This document shows, one piece after another, positions 36,151 through 48,073 of a stretch of DNA of 64,000 nucleotides. Location of the stretch: assembly GCF_937616625.2 (NCBI RefSeq), contig NC_065572.1, positions 73,158,653 through 73,222,652 of the forward strand. The letters are read 5' to 3'. Position 1 is the stretch's first letter, and each line of letters opens with the position of its first letter. Source of the DNA: Mercurialis annua. Lineage: Eukaryota > Streptophyta > Magnoliopsida > Malpighiales > Euphorbiaceae. A program made the translations under genes and the position numbers. The notes below the pieces were generated by a model. It was not told the origin of the DNA. It searched no databases and saw only the letters and a program-made list of their open reading frames with translations.

Positions 36151-38506
36151 GAATAATAAATCAGACTCCTGAAATAGAAAATCTCTGATTCTATTTTCTC
36201 ATTAATGACTTCGCTAAAATAATTAATAAAACTTTTAGTAAACTACTAATAAACCGTTAGTGAACTGCATACCCACTTACATTACTCACTGACTCCCAAA
36301 ATTATCAACTACCCATTTTAATCAAAAATCCAACACCGATTTCATCAGATCCACCGCTGTCAGCAAACCACCGCAAACCCATCAATTCAAACAAATCCAC
36401 AAAATCTGAGAAAACCTCAGCCGCCACAACCATCGATCAACAACTCATCAATCGACCCAATTTAATAACTACAGATTTTAAGCAACCATCACCGCACCTC
36501 ACCAGCAGAAGAAGAAATTCCATCACCGCCGCAGAAATTCCAAGTTTCGCCTATTAAACCATCGCTGGAACCGTTTGTTTCTTTTTATTTCTTCTTCAAA
36601 GAAACAAAGAAGAGGAGCAGCGTTGATGACGATGAATGGAAGATTCGTGGAGCAGCAAAAACAAACGGCACCGTAATTTTCAATAGCAGAACGTAGGAAA
36701 CAATTTTAGAAAGTATTATTCAACACGGACATTTGAAACAGTAAAAGTGAGATTAATTAGGACTTCCACAGTGTCCCATCTAATTTCCTCTAAAAATTAA
36801 CCATCTAAGCCCGGATCAAGGAGAATGGGCCTAGACGGGCCAGACAAATATCCAGGCCCATAGTCAGGTCCAGTCGAACCTCATATGCAATTTTAACTCA
36901 CTATATACTGTTAATGTTAAAATTACAATTGTTCAAGAAAGAATTTGAATTTTTATATAAGCATAAAATGGGCAAAAAATATCAGAATTCAGATTAAGAT
37001 TGAACCAATATACACCAATATTTCCTAGGATCACACCTCAGAACAGTGTCTAAAAGAAATTAACGATCGTGTTTGGTACACCGACACTAACGTTGTCAAC
37101 TAGCAAGACATCATACCATTGTTGAACATCTTCATTTATTCTTCTTATGCTGCATTATCAGACTTTGGCACCAATGATCTGTTCTTTTCGTGATCCAGTA
37201 CACACTTTTATGAGCTATTCACATTTTTGTTGAGACACACTCTCACTCTCTCACATGCAATGTGGATCATAGATGGAGACTTAGTTCCATCTATATTTTT
37301 AATATTTTAGGTCATGCCAGTGCAAAATTTGACATTTTAAATGTTGGATTTGATATTAGAAAGTTTTATTATTAAATTCTTACGATCATTTATTTTATTA
37401 TTATAAAAGAAAAATTGAAGCCTCGCAATCAGAAATCATGACCATAAAAAATAATTAGAGATGCTATTGAAGTTGGACATTCCTCCTACTTGTTGATGAG
37501 CGTGTTAGTCTTATAGTAATTTATATTTTGATTTAGTAAGACTATTTGCAAATATTGTAGCGCATTGTTAACTGCAGGTTTTCCATTCGTTGTCTTGCTA
37601 ATTGGATTTAATCAAACCAACTTTCACATTTTGGTTCAATTCAATTTTATTTTATTTTAAAATTGATTGATTTGTAATCAATTATTTTTTTTAAACGGAA
37701 CTAGTTGAGTAATTTTTAGTATGTAAAAGTTAAATTCTATACATGGTCCGTGATTAAACAAGTTGAATCACATGTTCAATCTGATTCAACCCGATTCAAT
37801 CCAGTTGGATTAAATTTTTATTTTTTAAGATCAATTGAAATTATTGATTTTCGATTCAACTTGTTTGTTCGGTCCGGTTTTTAAATCACTCGTGTCGGTT
37901 AGGTGACCATTCTTGCATAAGAATACTACCTCCATTATCAAGCATACATTATACCAAACAATGTTTGTGTATGGAAACAGTAGCTCCATATTGGAGTATC
38001 TTATCCAAAAATAGACTCTACTGTGAGAATATCTACATCCATCTTCATGTCAGAATTATATGCTAAGGAAAAGTCCAGATCTTATTGATGACAGTGTGGG
38101 GTTCAGTCACAGGCTGTGCATTATAGAGAAAATAAGTCTTTTCACTGAAACAAAACAAGTCCCATTCATTTCTTAATTAATTTGGCAGATAAATCATCAG
38201 TTCATGCTGGGCCCACCTTTTTGGCCCAATGATTTTAATCACTCTTGTCTGCTTGTTTCTTGTGGCCCATTTTATTTGTTGGATCTTAAATGTTTATTTA
38301 TGTTCTCACCATTAGATTTTCAAATAAATTAATAGCCTCGCCATCACTCTCAAAAGGCTACAAATTTAATGTTTTAAAGGTAATTCCAATGCATGTGATG
38401 GAATATTTATTGTCCTATTCATTTACTCTTCTTTAAATTAAGGTAATTCTCATTACGCCAAATCTTTAGTTACGGTCATTAGAAATAAAGACTAAAATTA
38501 CTTCTG
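36151..38506. other. Gene-free spacer
   Basis: 36280-36700 is less AT-rich and rich in ACCACCG / CATCAA words; it may be an old exon or the leader of a transposon gene, but no frame is sustained. The rest is AT-rich with scattered GGTTCAATTC-type motifs (37610-37880) typical of decayed plant MITEs. Confidence 0.3.
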
Positions 38507-38761
38507 CTAATTTAAAAAAGAAATGCTATACGCAATATTATTTGTAGATCGTCTAACATAACTAAATAGCCGCTCGGCTAAAATCAAACAATCATCAATA
38601 GAAAGCCCGTTTTTCTCTGAGGCAACACTTGAAAATCTTCGATGATTTAAAGGACATTTGACTCCATTACAATATTGGAAACCTTTCAACCGACTCAAAA
38701 CTTTTTTAATTGCAGTAGTTTCCGTAGCTCTAAGAAAATCAATATCACAAAACTTTCCCAC
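38507..38761 (-). CDS. Unrecognised 84-codon frame, possibly a TE fragment
   Basis: An open frame without family resemblance that I can name. It has balanced composition (RATETTAIKKVLSRLKGFQY, then LSIDDCLILAERLFSYVRR), unlike the AT-driven frames around it, so it may be a relic of a coding sequence. It begins and ends in AT-rich DNA with no visible splice context or promoter. A fragment of a transposon or captured gene is as likely as a real gene. Confidence 0.2.
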   Translation of the reverse strand: MGKFCDIDFLRATETTAIKKVLSRLKGFQYCNGVKCPLNHRRFSSVASEKNGLSIDDCLILAERLFSYVRRSTNNIAYSISFLN

Positions 38762-40029
38762 TGTTACTTGCTTTATCTGTATTCATTTATTTACTAGTGG
38801 TTAGTACTCTTATTAATTCACATTGTTATTATTATATATTGTTAATTTTTATGTTTAATTTTAGATTAATTAAATTTAAAATTCATTTTAAAACATTATT
38901 ACAAAATATAATAAATTATAGCATATGATAGGGTGTGTCTCTGTATTATTGCAGACAAAATCATTTGTATCAAACTGAAAAGAGTGGAATAATTAACAAA
39001 CTTGCTTTTGAAAAAAAGAAAAAACTTTGGTGGAGATAAAAAGTAAAATGCTAATTCTTTTCTGATAACAAATTTGAGATACTTTCCTTTTTAGGCATTA
39101 ATTATGTTCATTATATAATCTGTAGAAATTGCAAGCTGAATCTAATTAACAACAATTTGACGTTAATTAATTTTAAAACATATAAAAAAAATATGAAGTT
39201 TCTTGAACTAAACTTTTTGAAAACTTTGCTCAAAGTTAAAGAAACTGAAATGATATAAATATTCTGGCAATATCATTTGAAGCATCGGCATATGCTTCTA
39301 AATTAGGTACAAAGTATCCAATTTTTCAAGTTGCCAAGAAAATATAAACTCTTCAAAAAAAGCATTCAATTCTCAAAAGCAATGTGAACCGTTCAAAATG
39401 TGATTGATTTGAAAGTTGAAGAAATAATAATGTGATCTTTCAGATTTCACAACTATTCTCCATCAATTGTATTGTTATATTAGGCACACACTTAATAATT
39501 AATATAATTGTGGTGCACAATAATAATATGTATATATTAATATACAACCCATTTTAGGAGCAAGATCATCTGTTTAAGGTGACAAAAGTTGATGGTCCAC
39601 TACTGGTAGGCCCAATAATATCCCAGAATTGGGGCAATGTTCCGTTGATAATAACATAATAATTTTTTATTACTCCATTCATCTGGTCCAAGCTGTGTTG
39701 GATGATTCTTTGTAATGTCAACTCCAATGTCAATAGTCTTTTTGACAGTGAGAATGTGAAAAATCAGTGTTTTAAGACTCGAACCGGCCAGTTCAACTAG
39801 TCCGACCGCGAGTCAGGTTCAAATTCTCTTAGAAAGTAAAATTATGGTTCAACTGCTTTGTCTAGAAAAACCACACAAACCAGTGAACTACTAAATTGGT
39901 TGAATTGTAAAAATTAACTTGTTTTGATAAATTTGATTATAGTTTTTTTTCATTTCTCATATTAAAAATATTAGTATTTTTGATTAATTGGTAGGAGCAA
40001 TTGATTATAAATTGATGAGAATGTGACAA
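38762..40029. other. AT-rich spacer
   Basis: No gene or defined element. A TACTCCATTCATCTGGTCC motif at 39670 resembles one end of a Stowaway element, without a partner. Confidence 0.3.
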
Positions 40030-40298
40030 CACTACAAGGAATTCTGTATTTGGCAACAAATTCTTTTGCAGCTAATTTTTTTTGCAGCTAAAAAATATTT
40101 TGCAGCATTAATTTCGAAAATTGCTGCCATTAGTTAACTTATAGCAGTATTTTACAGTAAATTTTTTTACCAATTACTTAAGGCAACATTTTATTAGTAG
40201 CAACATGACACATTTTTTTTGCTATATGTTAATAGTAACAATTTTAGCATTATGAGCACCAAAAATATTTGCTGCGAATTCTAGTATTTCTTGTAGTG
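40030..40298. mobile_element. CACTA-like MITE
   Basis: 269 bp. The left end CACTACAAGGAATTCTGTAT and the reverse-complemented right end CACTACAAGAAATACTAGAA share CACTACAAG and, after an offset, GAATTC and GCAACAAAT/GCAGCAAAT. CACTACAAGAAA-type ends are typical of plant CACTA (En/Spm) elements. The interior repeats TTTTGCAGC and TAGCA words. The expected 3-bp target duplication is not clear (CAA against AAC), so the assignment rests on the ends. Confidence 0.6.
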
Positions 40299-41397
40299 AA
40301 CCCTCATACTTAAAGAAGGTGCTTAGTTTCAACAATGACCTAAACTATGATTGCGATTTTTTTATGCTCCATAACGAACCGAATTGAAAATCCAAATTTA
40401 TTTTATAAAATTAAATCGAACCGAACAAAATTTAGCAGTTTTATTCTATTTTTGATTGGTCGGTTTTTGTACACTACTGCCGATGACTATATCTATTCGG
40501 CCATCGTTGTGAAATTTAAAATAATACTAGAAACTTTCAAAAGGAGAAAGGGAAAATACTTATATCGCATAGACTACATATATAAACATATTCTATCTTT
40601 GTTCTTGACATGTCATAGGCATCACTTTTTATTAATTTAGAACCAAATACTTAGTCCAATCAAATATCTCATCATCCTATCCATCCACATGGAAAATCCA
40701 TCAACTAATCATGTTTGCCCACTTAAATCAACCTAATAGCTAGCATGGAACATTTTAGTGGTAAGCTTTTGAGTAGTGCCTATTGGAGCAATTAACTTTA
40801 AACAAAGTGGGCAATGAAATAAGAAAAAAAGTAATGATTTTGCCAAAGATGAAGGAATTGGGTTAGGAACCACAATCTCCAAGACCCATTAATGGGATGA
40901 GTGAGAGATGATAGCTATGGCACATGGATCTAGTGGGAGAAGCTGATGTTTACACTTGCATAGCAAAAATCTGTCAACCCTAGAAATAAGAATAGTTATT
41001 GAAACAGTCTTGTTTTGGTGCATGTTTCTTTGTATTTGTTGTGAGCAATTGATAGTGGGGTTCAATTAATAAATAATGACAAAAGTAATTTTAAGATTTT
41101 AGTGTTGTACAATTTTAATTTATATGTTTTTTGAAAATCAATTTTAGTTTATATGTTTTTAATGAAAAAAATTACAACCATGCATCGATAAGTAACATTC
41201 ATAGTTTATAAATCAATAAAAAAAATTATATATTATCAAAATTAAAATTAAAATATAATCTATTTTAGAGATTGTGCATTGATTTGATTTTTGAGACGTG
41301 TGGACTGATTTTTTTTGTGTTGATATGATAATTATGAAAGTCTACTAACAATTTGTAGAGCTGGTGAATTTTAATTGATTTTGAAAGAATGGATAAA
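40299..41397. other. AT-rich spacer before the MULE
   Basis: No recognisable gene. Includes short open frames without family features (40347-40640, 41265-41450). Confidence 0.3.
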
Positions 41398-41406
41398 TAA
41401 AAAAAC

Positions 41407-41586
41407 GGGTTTTTGACGGATCTGTGCCTACGGGCTTTTAAAAATTCCATTTTAGTGCCTGTGTGGAAATTAATTCCACATTTGTGCCTGGGACCACGTC
41501 ATCCGCGATTTAATATCGCGGATTGCCATGTCATCCGCGATATTAAATCGCGGATGATGTTAATTACTCAATTCTGAGTAATTAAC
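41407..41586 (+). repeat. Left terminal inverted repeat of the MULE
   Basis: 180 bp. Contains TGTGGAAATTAATTCCACA, two ATCCGCGAT hairpins in opposite loop orientation, and the hairpin TTAATTACTCA...TGAGTAATTAA that forms its inner edge. Confidence 0.92.
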
Positions 41587-41735
41587 ATCACTTAAATGCC
41601 ATCCGCGATTTAATTTCGCGGATGGCATTTACAGATTCCCTACCATTGGCAGGGAATCTGTTGACCGTTGGAAGCTGTGCTTCCAACGGTCAACAATTGA
41701 ATGCAATCCGCGATATTAAATCGCGGATTGCATTC

Positions 41736-42285
41736 TATAAAATGGGGGCTCACATCCCTCATTTTTCTCACACCTCAAACTCTCAACATAAAATTTTTTC
41801 TCAAGTGTTTTTAGAGCGTTTTTAGAGCGGTTTTGGAGCGTTTACTATTATTATTGCGGTTCGGTTTTAGAGCGATTTTGGAGCGAATTTTATTATTTTA
41901 GCACTATTGGCGGAGGACTACAAGAGGTAAATTTACTTTTCATTTTTTATTTTTATATTAAATTAGAAAAAAATAGATTAATATAACTTAAATGTTAGGT
42001 ATTTAATTATTTATTAAGTATGTGTACCTGTTAAAAATACGAGGTGTTAGTATAAATTATTAATATGTTATATTTTTCAATTAGTGACTGTTAGCAAAAA
42101 TGTAGGTGTTATTCTAGTTTATTGGGAAATTGTAATTTAGTTAAATATTAATTTTTTTAAAAATAGTATAAATTGTGAAAAAATGACAAAAAAAATATTG
42201 CTGAAAAAATTAGACTTTATTTAATGAATTTGAAAAAATGCTAAAATAAGTTGTATGTATATTTATTTTGATAAAATTTGTAGCA
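41736..42285 (+). promoter_or_regulatory. TATA box, leader and leader intron of the MULE gene
   Basis: TATAAAA at 41736-41742 lies directly after the last left hairpin. A CT-rich leader follows (CTCACACCTCAAACTCTCAA), then three TTTTAGAGCG(T/G)TTTT-type repeats at 41809-41885. A leader intron is suggested by CAAGAG/GTAAAT (donor 41927) and TTTGTAG/CA (acceptor ending 42283), two bases before the ATG at 42286. Confidence 0.6.
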
Positions 42286-43737
42286 ATGGCGACCTTAAAC
42301 CTATCGTTTGTGATATGGTGCGATGGTCGTATGGTAAGCTCTCCGGCTGGAGTAGAATACCAGGGCGGCCGTCGGGCGGATATGCCAATTATTGATAGGA
42401 TGAATTTTGAAGAATTGAGAAATATTTGTATAAGGGCAGTAGCTACGGACTCGGAAGTGGAGATTACAAAAATCTACTTTCGGCTTCCAAAAATTGAAAG
42501 TGGTCGTATTGTCTCCTACTCGTTGTACTCAGTATAAAACAACGAGCATATTTTTGGAATTTTGAGAGAGACGATGCGGTACCGAGTGTACGTACCTTTT
42601 TTTTTTACAAATTTACAATTACATTTTCTACTTTCTATATATTTACCGATTACTGTTTTCCCTTGTATAGCGTGATCTGGCGGAGATGGTACACGTTCGG
42701 AGATCTAGCCGTGACTCCATAATTGGGTCCGCTGCACGCAGTTCACAAATGGCGTACATGGAGGATCGTCGGGATGTCACTCTTCCACCGCCTGAGCCAG
42801 CAGTCCCGGCATTTGTACTGCCTCCTCTCCCTCCTTTGACGGTTGACTTGGATTCCATTCACGGTCGTCGTAGACAACGGCCTACACCACGCCAGCCTCG
42901 CCAGCGGCCAGATCAGCCTATACCGCCCCCTGTGTACTATCATTACGATGCAGGAGAGAGCTCGCAGACACGACAGAACTATTGCGGGCCTACTCAGTTT
43001 CAGGGTGACGGTTCACAGTTTCAGCAGCACTCGCAGGTATTGCGTACTTTATTATGTTTTTTTGCATAATAGTTTCACTTTATTTTAAAATACAAGTTAA
43101 TAAATGTTGATTCTTATATTTTTAATTTTATTCTTTATTACAGGTCCCTCCGATCTCATCGTTTCCGGTACCACCGTCATCCGGGCCGTTCTTTTACTCC
43201 TCTGAACAGACGCCGTATACCACTCATCTGACAGAGCCGGCTCAGTATCGACAGGCTACACCACCCCCATTTCAGGCACCTCAGCATGGTCAACCTTCTA
43301 CCCCCTCTGATCAGGGTTACCGGCCCGTGTTTTCTTGGCTCGATCAACCGTCAGCTTCACATTCGCGTCCCTCCCCTTCCACCCCGGTCGCGGATCCGTC
43401 GCAGATGTTTTTTTCGATATCAGAGGCTTGGTTGAACAGTCCAGGTCTCGGGGAGGGGGGCTCTTTCGAGGCGTTACAGTCCGGTAGTATTCAGTTTTCG
43501 GGTCCGTCCTTCAGCCTCCTTCCGCAGTCACAGGAGGCACCGACTACTGCACCGGCTGCAGATGATCAGGAGCTATCCCTAGACGATGATCACGAGAGCG
43601 AGGGCGCGCCAGGTGACAGGCCGGGTGATAGACAGTATCGCGATCTTACTGAGAGCAGTCTGCGCCGCAGGCAAGATATGGGGTACGATATGAGGACTCA
43701 ACTGGAGAAAAACACTAGATATCGAGATTATTTATGA
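42286..43737 (+). CDS. MULE-carried gene: transposase-like N-terminus plus Pro-rich tail
   Basis: Model: exons 42286-42531, 42671-43036 and 43144-43737, 401 residues. The first exon (LSFVIWCDGRMVSSPAG, DRMNFEELRNICIRAV, EVEITKIYFRLP) resembles the PB1-like N-terminal domain of MULE transposases. The second and third exons are Pro/Gln/Ser-rich (EPAVPAFVLPPLPPLTVDL) and end with an acidic stretch and an Arg-rich tail (RQYRDLTESSLRRRQDMGYD). There is no DDE core, no MuDR or SWIM zinc finger. The first intron uses a weak donor, CA/GTATAA; if splicing uses the stronger GTACGTACC near 42590, an in-frame TAA at 42535-42537 truncates the protein, and translation could instead start at the ATG at 42686 (314 residues). 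The function is unknown; it may be a deletion product of an autonomous MULE or an accessory protein. Confidence 0.5.
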
Positions 43738-44021
43738 TTTTGTTATTTTTGTAGACACTTTAAATTTTGTAATCCTACTTTATTTTATCGACTATTCCGT
43801 ATTATTATATCGTTCATCATTTTATATTGTTTATGCAAATTGTAATTTTTGTATAAACTAGTAAAAACATAAAAAATAATATACAATGCTAACTAAAAAA
43901 CGGTTTTTATATTTTATTAGAATTTTAACAAAAAATCTAAAATACGGAATTTATTCAAAAACGCTAACTAAAACAATTTTAGTGATTTTATAGTAATTTT
44001 TTTTTTAAAAATATAAATAAA
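43738..44021 (+). other. 3' UTR of the MULE gene
   Basis: AT-rich, non-coding, between the stop codon and the first right-hand hairpin. Several AATAAA-like words (ATAAATAAAATG near 44012) could serve polyadenylation. Confidence 0.45.
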
Positions 44022-44146
44022 ATGATTGGGTAAATAATACCCAATCATTGTCTTTCTCCAATGATTGGGGAGACAGTAATCTGTCTCCCCAATCATTGGG
44101 GAGAGATGCAATCCGCGATTTTATATCGCGGATTGCATCTAATTAG

Positions 44147-44326
44147 GTTAATTACTCAGAATTGAGTAATTAACATCATCCGCGATTTAATATCGCGGAT
44201 GACATGGCAATCCGCGATATTAAATCGCGGATGACGTGTTCCCAGGCACAAATGTGGAATTAATTTCCACACAGGCACTAAAATGGAATTTTTAAAAGCC
44301 CGTAGGCACGGATCCGTCAAAAACCC
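44147..44326 (-). repeat. Right terminal inverted repeat of the MULE
   Basis: Mirror of 41407-41586, with differences only at the base after GACGGATC (C against T) and in the GGGA(A/C)CACG stretch. Confidence 0.92.
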
Positions 44327-44335
44327 TAAAAAAAC

Positions 44336-47300
44336 TTATTACTCCTGAAATGACTTCTGCCTAAATAAATATATCTATATCTTTAGCCTTACTCCACCCA
44401 TCACACCATGTAAAGTAGTCTCATGGCATTGAAATTCCCCACATAAAGGAGAGGAAATCAAAAAACAATATATTCATTCATTGTGCTATGAGATATGATT
44501 TTTTAGGTGAATTATTATGGGTTTATGCCTTCTTTCTTTTGGGGTTTGTGGATTCTTATCTTCACCCACCATTTCTTCTCAAAATCAAATATATATTATT
44601 CAGTCCCCAACTTTATTAGCACAGTTGATTTAACTGAGAAAAATGAAAAGGCAAATAAAAAAAATCAATAGCTAAATGATGGACAATAGAAGAAGATATA
44701 TATACTTTTTAAGATGAAAAAAATAAAAGAAAAAGGGAGAAAAGAAGTTTTAGGGTTGGCATCATGCATGGCCCCCATGGCTTGCTACCTCTTTTATTGG
44801 ATTCATATTCTATGCTAGGCATTATAATTGTGATGTTCATTCGGTTTGAACCAAAACAAATTAATTTGTTCAAATAGAACCAAATAATATTTATAAAGAA
44901 TAAAAAATTCCGATTTGAATCGAATCAATCGGTTTAATTGATTACCATACTATTCCTTCTTTCGTAAAAAGCAAGATGGGCTACATATTTTAACAAGAAA
45001 AAAAATATCATCAGACTTCTTTATATTTGTTATAGAGTGCGAGAATTATATTTGTACCTGTAATTGATCTTAACTATAGAAGTCGACACATCTATAGCGA
45101 TGAATCCATAATTCAAAATGTTTTTCTTACGGTTTTTGATATATATGTTCGTAGAATTTCAATCTAGGCATAGTTAAATTCAGTTGAAATTCAATCTGCT
45201 ATTCTCAATTCGGCTTTTCAAATCGTAGTTTGAACTGTTTACATTAAGAAACAAATCGAATCGAAAAACTAAACTTTCTAATAATGTGAGGATAAATCTA
45301 ACTGAATTTGTCGGTTTTGATTTGATTTTTCGACGTACCTAATTATAATGGCCATTGATTAACTTTGGAATAAGGCCCAAGCCTTAGCCCTAGCCCCACC
45401 CCAAAGTGAAACAATGGGATAGAATATGGGTTTGCATTAGACGTTCTTAATAAGTGACACACATTTGGTTTTTACCTTACAAACTTACAAAAGAGAAAAA
45501 GTAGGAGAAAGAAAAAAAGCATGGAGCTATAATAATACTTGTTGAATTGGGCATTGGGTGAAGTGTCACTTTCGTAATAGTCGGCATTTTGTTGGCCTTG
45601 TGCGTAGTGTGTACGTGACGATGAATTCGAGCATTATTATTACCCATTGTACGTTTTTAGTCTTTTTGTGGGAATATATTATCACTCTTCTTCCGGGTAT
45701 TTGCCAGATAAAACAACTTCATGACCCACATGAAGTGGATTTGTGATTCTATAGGGCAATTGGGGACCAAACCAACCCATCAATTTGTTTTAGTAAATTT
45801 ATTCACATTTCCTTTTCATAACTAATACACATGGCTTTGTGTGTTTTTATGTCTTGCTTTGGTTGCATAATTACCTAAGCTTTTATTCATTACTATATAG
45901 TATTTATTTATGCAAGTTTTGGTATTTTTGATCATGTATTTGATTCCAATGTGCAATGCACCACTCAACTAAAACACATCATGATTTGTGCCATTATGTA
46001 CTTAATTCGTTCATTCTCTTTCATAATCTCAATTATTTATTAAGATAGCATTTTTTATTACTAAGGTATAGCCTTTATTAGCATGTAATCTAGCTTAGAA
46101 TAATTAATTAAGTATATCTCATGTTAAACCGTCACCATCCAATTAATATTATTCACATGGGACCCATTTATTGATTATGCAATGAATCCTTTATTTATGC
46201 TCAATTGGTGTCAAGTTATAAAAAACAAATCAAACTAGCCGGTTCAACCAATTGGATTGTGAATCGAAGACCATTTCGGTTTGATTCTTCCTAAAAAAAC
46301 AAAGAAAGTGGCTCAACCACTATGAACAGAGAAAAAAAACTTTACTAATCGGTGGAATCTAGAACATTAAATACGACTGATTTTCATAAATTTATAGTTA
46401 TCATTTTCTTTGTTTTTTATTTTTTGATTTACAAAAATCTTATCATATTGTTTTATTGTTTTAAGGATCTATACCTGTATAAATTTAAAGATATATATTG
46501 TATATAGTTATAAGTATTGTTATTTTTATTTAAGCGGTTTAATCATTGATTAGCTACACGGCTTCAACCACTAATTTGATTCTTTAAATATTGTTTAGAG
46601 TAATTCCACATATAACAAAATGACCTCCTTACTCATGACTAATACTACATGATTATGCTATTTTAATCAAGAATTCGTTCTAATCCGGAGTTCATATTGG
46701 ACTGCACTTAGGTTGAATTATATTGAAAATTCGGTTAATTATTAGGTTAATCCAAGTGTTTTATAATGCTAAAGTCAAAACATACAATAATAAAGATAAG
46801 TTCAATCCAAAAGCCATATTTAGCTACCAAGACAAAGGTAATGGCCAAACACATCAATTGTTTTTGAGAGGACCACTTAAACCAATGGAGTATTTTGAAA
46901 ATGATGTAATTGAAAACAAAACAATTTATTTAGAAAGATTTGCGATTATGACTCAACTTGTTCTAATCAATGGTTTAATAATTACTAATGTTACATAAAA
47001 AGGAATAACATCAAAAAACTAAAAAGAAAAACATATATTAGTAATTGTACTAAAAAACAAGCCAATTTGGTCATTGGTGGACACAATGTATTTGAATTGA
47101 TTTAGCTTTAATTAACCGCAAATTAAGCTAAAGTTTGAACTAAACTAGGTGAGAAATAATATGGAATTGTCTATACTTTAAAGACAATTCTCAAACGTCT
47201 ATTAAGGACAAGTCATTTTCAATTTGCCTATATTTGAAAACAATTATTGGTTATGTATGAATTAGCATTTTAAAGATAAAATATATAAAGTTATATAGGC

Positions 47301-48013
47301 AACTTCTATAGGGTGGCAATTTGTGAAAGTGACCAATTGTTTTTATTGATAATTGTTATTGCATTGACATTAAATTGGACTATTGCACCTAATATATACT
47401 ATTCTCTTGTAGCAATCACAAATGGGTACGGCAATTTAATTTGAACAAGAAGAATAGACAGTTTGCAAGTATAAATTTGAATATATTTTTTTATTAATTG
47501 ATTCCTCTAATATTTTAATTGAGAAATCTAATTATGGAATAAATTATTTTAATGGAATTAATGATTAAGATAATCAATTTGTAAACCATATATTCTTCAA
47601 GAAAAAAATAATTTAAATCCTCCACTTGTTTGGTGGCAATTATGATGTTGCAATGCTAACAAGTATCAATATAATAAAAATAAAGAAAACCCACCAAAAG
47701 AAGTATCATTTCTTTTTCAAGTAAGATGTTCCTCAACTTTTGATTAGATTCCTAGGCCAAGACACCCTTTATGATTAAACAAAGGATCATCTTAGTTATT
47801 TATATAATGGGCTCTTATAAATAAAGTTTAACACATTTCAATAGTTTAGTTCAATTTTATCAATTCATATTATTATTATTATTATTATTGAGAAGATCAA
47901 TTCATGTATTTTTAGAGGACATGAAAAGCAATTGAATAAAAAAATTAATGGTATTAATATAAATATAAAATAATAAGTATAAACAATATTGCGTGTTGAA
48001 TTTTTTTATAACA

Positions 48014-48073
<60 letters not shown>

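Larger units (their letters stand above)
41407..44326 (+). mobile_element. Mutator-like element with hairpin-ladder ends
   Basis: 2,920 bp between two copies of TAAAAAAAC (41398-41406, 44327-44335), a perfect 9-bp target duplication that identifies the Mutator superfamily. Terminal inverted repeats are 41407-41586 and 44147-44326, 180 bp each, beginning GGGTTTTTGACGGAT, with only two mismatches by eye, so the insertion is young. Inside and next to the TIRs are consecutive hairpins: 41501-41523, 41532-41556, 41560-41585, 41594-41630, 41631-41661, 41660-41694 and 41700-41734 on the left; 44022-44048, 44058-44099 and 44105-44139 on the right, before the mirrored set in the right TIR. The middle holds a spliced gene but no DDE transposase, so movement would need a transposase from elsewhere. 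Confidence 0.9.

Noticed and set aside
45558..46998. Short open frames in the long spacer
   Set aside because: AT-driven composition, no family match, no splice or promoter context.
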